Shown one piece after another: positions 49,701 to 62,010 of a DNA stretch of 64,000 nt; positions within the stretch are counted from its first letter, which is position 1, and every line of letters starts with the position of its first letter. Position numbers and translations under genes: made by a program. The notes beneath the pieces are model-generated. The model saw nothing but the letters and a program-made list of their open reading frames with translations, was not told the origin of the DNA and made no database searches. This DNA is from Marchantia polymorpha subsp. ruderalis (lineage: Eukaryota; Streptophyta; Marchantiopsida; Marchantiales; Marchantiaceae), in contig AP031351.1 of the NCBI GenBank assembly GCA_037833965.1, forward strand, positions 15,512,501 to 15,576,500, written 5' to 3'.

Positions 49701-51180
49701 GTCAGAGCGATGACACAATGACTAGAGGATCGAAATCCACATGTCATGCTTCGACTGTCTGTATTCTGCAGCTGGGCCCCAGCTTGTCGGTTACTTGAAG
49801 GCCCTGCCGCGTCTGCCATCTTCTTATGGACTTCACCCCTAGACACATTAACTCTCGGATCATCGAACGATTGGATTTCAGTATCCGAAAGGAGAAGGTG
49901 ATGTAACCAACTCGATTATCATGTCATCCATCTTCCTTTTTTTTTCTGCTCATTACTGTCTTCCACCGATACAAGTGCAGTTTCCTGCCACATCCCTACA
50001 TCTTCTTCTCACCCGCTATTCTCTCGTCGTCTCACTTTGAGATAATAGAATAGCTTCATGTGAAGGACTCACATAAAGGCCTCATGCGACTGTTGGTTGA
50101 AGATGGGGATCCCTATCTCACGAGCAGTTTGGAAAGAGAAGAAAACACAATTTCTGTTACTTTTCCAGTCCACGGGGCATATACACTCAACACTAGTGAT
50201 CAAAGATCCAAAGTGCATGCAGTGAAACTCTTGTTACCTTCTGCGCACATCTTTATAATCTTTCGTTTTCGAAAATTGGAAGGTTCAAGAAATTTTGATA
50301 AAATGCAAGAAATTTGAGGACTGGTGAGAAAGATGATCATAGAATCAAGAGGACTTTTGGCTACTTCATAGATGATGTTCTAACGTCACACTCCAGTCAC
50401 TTTGACTTCTAATCGCTTACTCAAGCGTCTTACCATATCCTGCTTGGAACTTTCTATCACGATTCTTTTCATGTTCTCAACTTCCCTGTTTACAGATTCT
50501 ATCTGCTCAAAATATAGTTCTCTATATAGAGCTCAGACCGCATTGAATATTTGCACTTGGCATCGATGGCCGTGACGACAAGGTGGGAAGTTTTGAAGGA
50601 GCGAAGACCAGAGAAAAGAATTAACAAAAGCTGGTCATAAATGCGATTGATTTTACAGGCCCAGTGAACGTGAGGATCAAGGCTACCAGGAAAGCTTGTT
50701 CTTTTTCCTTCCACAGGAATTTGAATCTCTTCTCTTGTTGATCGATGATGCGCTTGACTGGATTTGACCGGGAAAGAATCGGATCAGCATTGAGACTTTT
50801 TCAACGTGAAATACAGTAGTTCAGATATTATGCGGAGCCGACAATATCATTCGCTCGGGAGAGTCAAAATTTGAATTCTTCAAAGGGTTTTAAACATTTC
50901 CTGGCCAGTGTTTCAACTAGGGCTACAGCGGTACACGCTAAAGCGTCTCCCCGTCGAAGCTAGGGATTAGAATATAATACTGCGAGAGTTGCCTAGGCGA
51001 CGAGAAGTGTGATAAAGGTGACCCCACATTCATATTCGAGAATGGAAGGTGGGACTAGGTCTAGAACTAGGACTCGAAAGCTCTTTCAGGGGCGTGATGC
51101 GATTCCTCTTTCTTTCATCAATTCACCGAGAGCCTCTCGAGTCCAAACGCCTCCAGCAGTTCCTCTGCATCAGGAAAGGG
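46787..51180. other. Intergenic region, gene-like composition, no supported gene
   Basis: GC is moderate, with many short ORFs on both strands (the longest is plus 48890-49333, 147 codons). None matches a family I recognise, opposite-strand ORFs overlap, and no exon chain closes. It may include the 3' UTR of the WDR34-like gene at its right end and perhaps a non-coding or lineage-specific transcript. Confidence 0.35.
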
Positions 51181-51186
51181 TCGGAT

Positions 51187-54100
51187 TTAAACATCTCCAC
51201 CAGCACTTTGAGCGAAACGAGCCAGTTGCTTTCTCTCCAAAATCCTTTCCTTGGTGTAGTTCGAGCCCAACTGGAAAATCTGGGACATCGTCACAACATT
51301 CAGTCTCGACCTCAACGTGAAGAAACTTCAGAGAAACCAAACAAGCTTCAGAACCCTATCTCACAAGGTCAGAATGCGAGGACTCACGACCGTAGGATCC
51401 AGTGCAAGGGCGAGCAAAGTCTAAGCTTGATAAATGCATGATTGGTGTGGTCGATCGTCAATGTCAACATGAGATGCAGCTTAATATCTGATGCAGATCC
51501 GACTTCCGAGGCGAGATGTATCAGGTTTACCTTCACATGCACGCCGTCGGAGCACGCATAATATTGACGCTTCTGATGATTGAAAGCCATCGCGAATATT
51601 GGATTGCCCTCCTCACTGGCGTCTACAGCAGCGGTTGGATGGAGCATACTTCTCTAATAATGAAGATCCGACAAGATCCAGACAAGACAACGTTGGACGT
51701 TACATGTTTGTGTTTGTTAGCGATCCGAGTCTTCTGCTTCACATTTCAAGGGCAACATGCGCCTTGAAGCTCCGACTACACTTTCCACTCTAGAAAGTGA
51801 GGCTATTGAGAGGAGAGAAGAAAATGGTATGATATGCAACCTACACTAGAGGCTTCAAATTTCAGTTCTAATAACGTGCGAAATTCTTACACGTGCAAAT
51901 AAGCTCACATGTTTTGCGGACTCGACATGTTCAGGTGATTCACAAGAAGGATAAAGAATCAGCAGAGAGGATTTTCGAAGTCCAGAAAGTCTAGATAAGA
52001 GCTAAGTCTACATCACACGTTTCGCGTGATACGACAGGCGAAGGCATCCTTTATTCTACGATACTTACGACCCACAGAATCAATCAGGTCAAACTTCGAA
52101 AGCCCTATAATTGGACACAACGATACATCTGTATGGTTTCAGTAAGGTGCAGTTTCTTCCAGAAATCTTTCTGCACGCAACCCTCATATAGAAGACAGCA
52201 GGAAGGAACTCACGAAGGCGAGACATCAGAAACGTGAGAGATGGTTGAAAATCTATCTCCTTCATTCAAGTCCAGCAGATAATCCTGGAAGAATGAGTGG
52301 CTGGTTGTGAGATATTTGTCAACAGCAAGAAACGAATTCAGTTCTCTACCTGTACATCAAAAATGAATATTCGACCTCCTTCCACTCCAACAGCTATGAC
52401 GAGGGGCCGGGAAGGTGACCACCCCGCGCAGAGAATTTGCATCTCCGATGGTTCAAGCCTCAGGATCGGTTTCGCCTATGCATATGTAGATTCGAACATC
52501 GTTTGGCAGTCAGATTGCAGAAAGTGAATCGTGTCAGTATCCTAGATGTGAAAGGTTAACTTCTTTCATGCTAGGTCACCGGGCGTAATAACAAATCCCC
52601 CAAATTGATACCTGGACATCGTTGTATATGCAGACAAAGCCGTCATAACCACAAGTCATGAAAACTCTTTCATCGAAGGGCGAGAATTTTATGCAATGGA
52701 CCGGACCAACATGTGGCTCATGCTGTGACTTGATTGGAGATAATAGTTTTAGTTTCCCTTCCCGGCAACTGTTGGTCAGCAAACCTGCATCATGCAGTAA
52801 TCTTCGTGAGAGCTTGACTTACTGGCATCAGAATGTTTTCAGTTATAAATAGCTGCATCTTGCTGTCGTACTAAATTAACAATAAGCAAAGAAGTTTCCC
52901 CAGCTGTCATCTACCTCCTGTTTAGTGAGGGTTGAGAAGGAAATCGTTGAGCCAAGGTATCAAATGGAGGTCTCATAGAGAAGAGAAAAAGCGATTTGTT
53001 GGAGCTTTCTCATTTTCACTCTGCAGGCTGATTACGTTGCACATGTATAATACTGATAGTTTCAGATAGTTTTTGTTCCTCAATTCATTCTGGAGGTTGT
53101 TCGTTCTGATATGATCAATATCAGACGTACTTGAGCATACAGGCTGATGGTGAGAACGGTGAAATGGTAAGAGCATACGAAGGGATCTTTATGTAAGTAA
53201 ACGTTGAAGTCTAGCTAATTTCAGATCTAATCTGGCGCCGATTAGTTCTGACGATAAAGATTGAAGTTGATCCCGTGGCTAGCACTTGAAAGATGTACCT
53301 GAATCTTTGACTTGTCTACTGAAATCATTTATCGATTTTTGAGTGAATTGCAAACCACATCTGTACACTGTCCCTCCTTCAGTTCCCACGATTATTGTAG
53401 AATGATCTTTTGTGTTCGCGGGTACGTCCATGCATGTGCCTGCTTCGAGAAAAACAACACGGTCCACATTGAAGTTAACAATATCGATCTGAGCACCTGA
53501 ACCCCGGACCCCCCTAAACCCGTAAACGCACCGGTACTCAGGGAGGAGCTACAGCACAGCGTTTCACATACGATGAAATTGTTTGTTCTTTCACTTTCTT
53601 CCTGTTGAAGAACTTTCAGTCGAATGTAATTCTAAATGTTTCGTCTAAATTGAGAAGTTTATATTTCTTCACTAGGTAGCATCCCGTATGAATCAATTTC
53701 TTGTCAGTCTTCTATCCATCGGCACCATCGGATTCGTTTCTTCATTAGCTTGCAGATTATCTGTATATACTGGTTCCATCTCTGTTTGAAAAACTTCCAC
53801 GAATTATTCTCTGAAGTTTTTTTCAATGAAAAAGCTGAGAGTCTAAACCCACTATACATCATTCGATGAAGCTTAAGGCAGAGGTTTATTCGACGCCACG
53901 TGATGACCTTGCTGGAGAATTGTTCTCCCTTTTACAACGACACCGTTATTATTAATTCTTTACCTTATATTGAATTTTAAATCCAGGCTGAAGGGCCCTG
54001 GGATCTTAAGAAGTTAATATACCCATATATTCATCGGATGACTGTGGTCCAGAAAGTATGGAGTACTGTGGAAGATTGCGTCTCACCTCCCCAATATTGT

Positions 54101-56557
54101 GCCCTTGAAGAATGTGAACGTGGATATAGGATAGAGTATCTGCACAATATTGGAGTCAATCTTTATGTCATCCGCAGAGTGAGTTGCTCTATTCGATTAG
54201 CGGAAGTCTCTTCATCTGGTAGTAAAGTGTTATGCTAGGGCGTACTAAACATATCCGCAGGTTGAATTCGTTGCCAATCACTGAGAAAACCAATTAGGGC
54301 AGACTCCTTCGAGTGTTATAGGTGAAAGGTCGATGATGACGAGGTACAATTCTCTTACAAGAAGATTTTTATTCATGATGTCAATATGAGTTTGCAAAAC
54401 ATGAGCACATCCACAGGATTAAAATATACCCATAGAGCGGCTGGTTTAAGTTGTCTGCGGACCACAACAGAATCTGTCCGTCAGTGCTGGTAGATATAAT
54501 CTGCGAAGCTGTCAGTTTGTGCAGAGTCAACGATCCATCATTGAGCAAAGAGAAGAAAGATGGCTTTGTTCCTCGTACACATCAAGCCGGAAAGCATAAG
54601 CTCAAGATAAGACGCGAGATTAAGAGTTGATGGACGAACGTTCAGACCTGAAATGTGTCCTTAGATGATGAGCAGATGCCGCTTTCTTTTCCACTGTGAT
54701 ACCAGGCCACCTACAGCAATAATCCCTGATCTAGTTTCAGCTGAAAAAGTGGCATGTCCTAATAGGTGCTACCTATGAAGCAGACTTTCTCTCTCTCTCA
54801 GACACGCGCGCACACACATACACCACCTTAACTCACGCTTAGTAGGCAGACAAACAAAGATGTACCTGGGTTATCGGTTCAGAATGACATACGTAAGTCG
54901 CACCAGATACAGCAATCTGGGGATCGTCCTTGCTCAGGTCCCACACATAAATCTCACCTGAAAAGTAAGCACAAACTCATGTCTCGTCTAGTGCGGCTGA
55001 ATCCAGTCTAAAGGTCGGTTAAGTGCATATGGCTTATGACTTTAATCGTGGTGATGACGCATCAGTTTGATAATCATGAAGTGTTAGAGCTTCATGCATG
55101 GTTTCTTCATGGTGTGAAGCTCTTCAGTGTAGTTTGGTGTACCATTGAAAGTCCCCCCTGCAATGATATCTGGTTGTAGTGGGTGAAACGCAATACACAT
55201 CAAACAGTTCTGCACCCCGCAAGTTACTCAGATACATTGTCAGAAACGAAATTAAATCAAAGTCGACTTGTCGACTTGTTACGTTATGTTAATCGGTTGC
55301 AGAGATAAAAAGTACATCTCTTGTGAGTTGGAGCTTTCTTATTGCAATCCTGAGTCGAAACTTCATCTGACCCAGCTGATACCATCAACTAAAAGTAAGG
55401 CACTCACGTCCAGCGTAATGCTGCTCGTCTGATTGAAGCTATCTGATACTTGCTGCTTTATGTTCCAAGTGCACAGCGCTCCAGGATGATCGCACCATCC
55501 CCGAAGGTCCTTTCTCCCATATCTGGCATCCATGGAGTTGACCAACCTGTAAATATTTGGATTGAAAAAGGTTGGATGGCATATAAACACAGTAGATGTC
55601 GTTTATCTGCAAAGAGACAACTCACGCAGCAGCCAGAACTAAACCCGTCGCGTTCCAACTGAGGCCGGTGCACTTTAGAGAACCCAAACTCGGTCTTTCA
55701 TGAGCAAGAGCAGGTGATGTTTTGCTCCACGCATCGCCGGCAGGCCGCAGTGTAAAGAGAAGCTCGATGTTGCCGTCATCCAATCCGTAGAAGTTTTGTG
55801 GACCTGCTGTCCACCAGTTGGAAACAAGGATAAATTTGAAATCCCCCAGCAGGCTTCTGGACGAGCACAATTCTGTGATTACAGGTAATCACAGGATTTG
55901 TGTGATGATTCACCCACAGCTCTTTCATTTGTGCCTTTATATGTTCGAAATTTCAAATGAATGAGCAAATGGCTGGTTTTGTGCAAAGGGTTCTGTTTTT
56001 TCTCTGGGCATGTGCTCTTAAACTCTGAAGGGAAGAAGGTTGTAGCAGGAAAGATATGGAACCTAAGAATATGTCTGCCCCAGAGTCAGCATTCTCGATC
56101 AGAGCTGCTTCTGTTATACACGCCATGCGTTGCAGGCTTAATCCATCCACAATGCTCGGACCTCTTAATCCCGTTTGTGTCTGCATGCATCCGTGAATAT
56201 TCCAAACTATAATCCCGAAAATCAAGACGTATCATACGAAAGCCCTAAGTCAAAATTAAGAGATTTGTTGCCAAATCTGAACTTAAGGTTTTGGATAGCC
56301 GATTCCATGTCCCAAAGCGCAGAGTGGGTGACATTTTCTACTACTCTAGGTGACAAAAGCTGCCGACTAAATATTAAATGGATAATGGTCAACTCCGTGA
56401 GCAATACCGCCATGTTTTGCACGGGCCAAGAGGCTTGTACAGCTGTAAGTCTCTTCTCCGTTGGAAAAGTCTGGCAGCCTCGATGGAGCTTTCGTCTCTC
56501 GCTTTGCCAGGTCGAGAGTACATGGTCTCCCAAAATTCCGGAATCCGTCAGAGTCAT
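51187..56557 (-). CDS. WDR34/DYNC2I2-like intermediate chain of IFT dynein (dynein-2), 531 aa
   Basis: Exons from 5' to 3': 56557-56408, 56180-56063, 55803-55626, 55522-55408, 55209-55143, 54957-54866, 54710-54648, 54500-54430, 54139-54087, 53439-53299, 52784-52612, 52475-52350, 52284-52214, 51615-51531, 51279-51187. They total 1596 nt in frame, close to human WDR34 (536 aa). The N-terminus has W17, C28QT and an ATQTG motif (LC8-type), then LQRMACITEAALIENADS. WD repeats run from about residue 130: LSWNATGLVLAAAYGR, CTWNIKQ, IAFHPLQPDIIAGGTFNG, EIYVWDLS, STDGQILLW, IIVGTEGGTVYRC, GPVHCIKFSPFDERVFMTCG, AGWSPSRPLVIAVG, AFNHQKRQYYACSDG. The family drives retrograde transport in cilia; here sperm flagella would be the only site. 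ATG 56557 is the first after an in-frame TAA. An axonemal intermediate chain is the main alternative, but length and blocks fit WDR34 better. Confidence 0.85.
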
Positions 56558-57060
56558 CGCATGAGCTTAAACATTGATTCACAGCTGAAATCATGCATTT
56601 CTCTACCAATCCAGCCAACTGAGTGATTCTCGTGAGGACACAGCTCTACAACACTTCCACAGTATTGATGATGGTGAGTACGGTACGGTGCCGAGGACTG
56701 CAAGGGCTATAAATACAGCTACTATATGTACAAATTTGTTTTTGGGGAGCGAGGTCTTTGCATTTCTTAATCTCACGATCAAGCTTATGAGCGTGGGTGA
56801 CAACTAAGAACATCCCTGGCGTTGATAAGACGGAGAGTGACAATGTCTGCAGACTTTTTCGAAAAGAATTTTCGTCCATGAAACATCATGTGCCCTAAAC
56901 CGTTAGGTTTGCTGATTGCAGCCATGCCGCGTTTAGTCGAAAACACAGGGCATTCTCCTTCAGAATGCACTTCCCGCAAATTTCAAAACCCCTAACTAGA
57001 ATCGCATGCAATGGTCAGTGTTGGAGAAATTCAGTATCCTGAGTATTCATCCGCCTTCCT

Positions 57061-57432
57061 ACTTGCATCACTTGCGCCATAGCAGAATTCCAGATCACAT
57101 CGTCGAACACGTTTGAAATTGGATACGAGAACATCACCCTATCGCGGAGAGCCGACGCTGCCGGAGGTGCATCAAATGCTTACCTCCCAGAAAGAGTGAT
57201 TAAATTGGCAACCCTGGCTGGTAATGCACGACTTCGGGGATGCGAGCTCCAAGTCGACTCTGACGCCTTGAAGTCTGGTAGCTCTCCGGCTCGTTTGGCA
57301 CATCACCGACTACTGAGCGTAAGGACCATGCATGGGCCTCGAGCCCTCAGGGCTGGACACGGTACATACTTAGAAAAACTGTCTTTCTTTGTACCCTTGG
57401 ATCCGTGGAGCAGAGATTTTATCTGCTCGTAA
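57061..57432 (+). other. Short ORF with faint histone H2A-like flavour, probably not a gene
   Basis: A plus frame ending at 57432 includes a stretch around 57140-57240 (RADAAGGASNAYL, then LATLAGNAR) that loosely recalls the VGAGAPVYLA...LAGNAAR part of histone H2A. The similarity is short, gapped and absent downstream. It could be a heavily decayed H2A relic or chance. Confidence 0.15.
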
Positions 57433-58823
57433 CCGCGGTAATTTTCGCATTACCCACGCAGACCATGCGACACAACGGGTCACTCAAGAACGAGACAGTA
57501 TTTGAAATAAGACCGATGTTTTAAAGAAGACAAGACATGAAACAATGAAACAAGACATGTTCAACAAAGCTAAGACCATGTTGCAAGAAGCCTTCATGCA
57601 CTTTCTGTAAACAGGTTGAATACACAAAAGGTCTCCACATTTGTGCAGCGCAAAAAGTGGATTTTACATTTGATTGAAGAGAGTGAAGCGGATACGAGCT
57701 AGGTGTAACATGATAAGAATGAAGAACAAAGAAGAATGATGTAATTTAGAACATCCACAATAAAACAGTAAATCTTTAGATGGTGAAAACATACTTCTAA
57801 CAAGCTTTACAATGATGACCAATGGGTGGAATTGGTGGTGGATAGAAGAAGCCAGTGTTGAAGATACAGATTTTGGCGACTAAAGATTCCTCAAGTTAAA
57901 CTCACTTAAGTTCGATTCTCAAAGACCTAATTAATCAATTGATTTTGGTTGTTCCAGTTGGAAGTTTTTGCTATTCTATTTAAACCTTCTGACAAAGCTA
58001 GAAAAACTAAAAGATATTATTGTAAGGTCTACTCTTCTCTCGTAAATTATAGGTAGCTGAACCATGATTATGTCTGATAATTTGATAGCCTCAAGCATAT
58101 ATCTAATTTTCGCAACCTCAAGGTTTTTCAGTTCATAGACCGTTAACTTATATGAGATTAGAGAGAATGTTGTGAGAAACCTTGAATTTCCACTTGAATC
58201 ACCAAACTTAAGTTTGGTGGTCGGATTTTATCCTCAATTTCACATGGAATGCTCAACTTCTCTCATGACATTTTTCCGTGATTATGCACTTCAGTTTGTG
58301 ATAGCACTACACTATTGCTGCAATAATTATCTCTCAACTATTTTGGTTAATTTGTGTTGCTACTCGATAATAAATACACTGCGCAAACACGCACATCAGA
58401 CTACAAGAGAAGCATGGTTTACCTCGTCATACTACATCCACAAAAACACAATATTGCTTTATTGAAACTCTGAGTTCTGTTATTAAGAGTTACGATCATC
58501 CTCTTAAGCAGTGACAGTTTAACTACACTAACTAATCATGGCTAAGTAGGCCATAATTGATATGAATCAAATCCTAGCAATACTTTCCTAAATTCATGTC
58601 TTGGACTTTAGATTTCATAATCTATATGATTACCCTACAAGGATTTCTAGAAAGAAATTTAATAAAGGTATCTTTAATAAGTAAAGTTAACAATACTAAG
58701 CAGTAGAGTAAATTCATAATCACTTGTCTACTCTACTTGTACTCATATGGAAAAACTGCTTCATGGCACAAAGTTTTAAAAAACTATCTCAAATAATCTT
58801 TTGGATTGATCAATCAAAATTGT

Positions 58824-58980
58824 TATCAATCCTGAATAGTTTAATCATTTTAAAACGATATGTTTGAGTAAATGTACTATCAATCATGACTAGTTCAATC
58901 ATTTATCACAATGTGTTTAGTAAATTTACCATTAGTAATGACTAATTCAATCATATTAATCATAATGTGTTAAACTCTGC
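58824..58980. repeat. Three diverged tandem copies of a ~53-bp unit
   Basis: Units start near 58824, 58878 and 58930. They share the core TATCAATC.TGACTAGTTCAATCAT and the ATGTGTTTAGTAAA tail, with substitutions. Confidence 0.6.
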
Positions 58981-60902
58981 TCTTTGTCACCTAATTCACA
59001 ACTAGTTCTAAAATATCTTGAATGTGAAATTGAAAATTCATACCATCATATAATATTTTCATCTCAATGGCAAATTGATCTAAGCAATGCCCAAGCAAAT
59101 TTCCTTCCAATATTATCCAATTGACTACTTTGTTATTTTTTCTGCCGATACAAATATTGCTTTTGCAATATGAATTACCAATGTATACATACATTGTCAT
59201 GTATAAACATAAATTTACTTAATTTTTTTTTCTCAATCTAATCTTATGTAAAATAAACATAACGTAATCAATATGTGATGTGACATTGTACAATTTTGCA
59301 TCAAACATAAGATGTTTGAATCCATTATACATTTGAAATATTAAAAAACATAATTATCTAATATTTTTTTTGGGACTTAGAACTATAATCTACTTTTACT
59401 TATAGCAAAAGAAATGTGACACATAGTGCAAATCATAAAAACATGATATTATTTATTGATTCTTGTCAACAATCTTGAAAATTTTTACTTTTTCACGGTT
59501 AAATAAACAGCTGATGAAAGCTTGAAATAGAGAAATAAACAAATACTCAGACTATTGTATTTTTCCATGTTGAAACTTGCAAATGAAGTTTTAGGTTGCT
59601 TGATTTGCAATTTATTTAATTTTTCATACTTGAATTTTTATGGTGTACATCCCCAAGATTATATTTTTTGCATTAATTTTTTTTTTTTTTAAGCTCGAAT
59701 TCGAAAGATCTTGAGATTATCAAGATCAAATCTGTTTTTAGTTGCTATAAGTATGTCATTCAATACATAGATAGAATAATGAGTTCAACAATTTCAGTAG
59801 TCAACCTTTTCATACATATGCAAGTATAAAACATTTTTGTTTGAATTCACTTCTTAAGTTATCTAACAGCTTGTTTCATCCCATTATATGTATATAGCAA
59901 CACTTAAACCATATATCTTAGTTTTTCTTCATAAAATACATATGTTGTATGATGAGAATAACATCTTCTTAATTTTCATGTAGTGTAGATATACACTTAT
60001 CTAATATTATATTAAACAAAATCATAAGTGTATAGTATCATACCAAGAAATTAAAAATAAATGTCATTGCAATGCACATCTTTCTTTTATAACAAACCAA
60101 ATGTATATGTAGATCTTTCAAACTTTGTGAATGAGATTTATTTTCATGTTCATTCTTCGCATATAATTTACTAGTTTCTAACCCTTTTATAGTTTCATTA
60201 AATCCTAGTCTTGTTATCAACCAATAATTGCATCTACCTTTAAATTGATACATTTCATTCAAGTATTTCCAAAAAAAGTTTGAGCTTTGCAGGAATAATA
60301 CTTACATTATTCCAAGCCATACAATCATTTTTGGAGTAAATGTCATCAATTTATTATTCAATCAGATCGGCCTATTAGTTGTTTCATTCAAAAGTATCAC
60401 TTAATGTGCGAACTTCTTTCTTATTGATGATTTTGCTTGATCTTGATGTGCTGGTGTGTGTAAAGCTTTGCTAGGTTATTGAAATTCAATGACTGTCCCC
60501 TTCAATGATTTAGACTCGTTCAAAAAAACATGTCCGTTCACAGTCAAATGTAGACGAATGAGAAGTAATGCTTAGCATGAGGAACCAAATGTTATAGAGT
60601 ATTGAGGTTATAATTTCTGAAATTTTTGGAGAAATTTGCTTGATGTGATCCCACCTTTGAAAGGGGCTTACTACGTTCCATTTTACCTTATGTTATCACT
60701 CCGACGGAGCACCGTCAGTTATGTTTTTGTAATTCATTTGTTTTCAATTTAATGAAAAAAATTTATTTCTTCCCGAATTTAAGTTCATAAGATTTTCCAT
60801 GTTTCCCAATCTACATTGTGGAAGAGCCCAATTTCTTGAGTCCCATAATGATTTTACATTTATAATGTGTAGGCATAATCTATTATGATTATGATTAACC
60901 CA

Positions 60903-60955
60903 TAGAACTCCGATTCGCGATATTATGTGGCATAATGTTGTGAGTCGGAGTTCTA
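60903..60955. repeat. Foldback: 25-bp arms, 3-nt spacer
   Basis: The left arm starts TAGAACTCCGA and the right arm ends TCGGAGTTCTA. The arms pair with about five mismatches around a TGG spacer. The outer 11 bp are perfect. It lies at the edge of the AT-rich block. Confidence 0.75.
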
Positions 60956-61482
60956 CGGCTTTCGGACATATCCTGAAACTATGACGACGTCAACCTAAGG
61001 TTCACAAGGGTCTGTGTGCATAAGCTCTACTTTCATTTCAGCCCATTACAGATGATATTCACCCATCATCTCCGCTGCTGTGCAAACATGTTGTTATTGA
61101 CTTGGCCGTTTCTTGTTTCATAAAACAGTGAGAGTGGCCAGGTGAGCCTCTCGTGAACTCTCAGCCGTGTGGCGGTGTGGCTCGGAGAATTGGTACTTGT
61201 GAATTACAAGTTCTCTCTAAGGAGACACCTTTGGTAGCTCTTGGGGTATTTTGCGCTAGCTTACTATATGGGACAAGGGGGCCGAGACTAACGACAATTT
61301 ATGAAATTCACATGACTAATTTCGGTGTGCTCATCGTATTCTTTGTAATATTGAAAGCCTACGTCATTCACTGACTCACCTGCATTTGTTCCTTCGCGGA
61401 GTAGGATCAGACAACAGATTCAATTTCTCTCCAGCAAGTTCGTAAAAGGAGAGACCCAACCAAATCCGCTAAAACAAGGCGA

Positions 61483-61728
61483 GTGAGGGTTATGGCGAAG
61501 ACGACAAAGACTCAGGATTCCGGCACGGAATTTGGCGAGAGTATATTGCCCTTGTTCGACTTCCTACGGGAACACTGTGCAGACGGAGCCTCCTGGAGTG
61601 GACTCCAGATGCAGGACTCCGTTGCATCCATCGCAGGTCTATGCAAGGGGTTACGCACCTGTAAGAATTCAAAGCTCCGAGCCGGGCTATGCCTCAATAA
61701 AGAAAAACAGAACAAACCGCTAGAGTAA
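61483..61728 (+). CDS. Short unidentified ORF, 78-81 codons
   Basis: An ATG at 61495 in good context (ATGGCGAAG) or one 12 nt upstream opens a frame that stops at 61728. The peptide (beginning MAKTTKTQDSG) has a helical middle with no motif I recognise. GC is gene-like. It lies just downstream of the 3' end of the peroxiredoxin Q gene on the opposite strand, so it could be a small gene, a relic or a convergent non-coding transcript. Confidence 0.25.
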   Translation: MRVMAKTTKTQDSGTEFGESILPLFDFLREHCADGASWSGLQMQDSVASIAGLCKGLRTCKNSKLRAGLCLNKEKQNKPLE

Positions 61729-62010
61729 GTTAAAGCCCACAAAGAACCCCGTGGCTACTGAACTAAATTGTACCGATGATTTATACAAAGCTACATTTGT
61801 ATGAACAATGAAGTACATTACATCCTTGGCTGGAGGCCTCTGATGGGATCCTTCTCCGAGGTCCTGGTAAACTGCGAAACGCTCGCCTCCAGCTGAGGCA
61901 ACTAGTACTATTCACCTTTGGCCGCAAAATTGTGCTCTATAGTGGATGAAAAGATGGTACAGTAGGAGGCACAAACAGACAAGTGTGATAGTTTGCGATC
62001 CGTTAACAAT

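Larger units (their letters stand above)
57440..61140. other. AT-rich intergenic DNA
   Basis: No supported gene. It contains a three-copy tandem repeat (58824-58980) and a 25-bp foldback (60903-60955). GC recovers to genic levels only after about 60.9 kb. Confidence 0.55.

Noticed and set aside
55450-55451. Donor CAA|GTATCA in the WDR34-like gene
   Set aside because: Continuing the exon to the stronger GTGAGTG at 55408 keeps frame and gives the spacing to the next WD block seen in WDR34.
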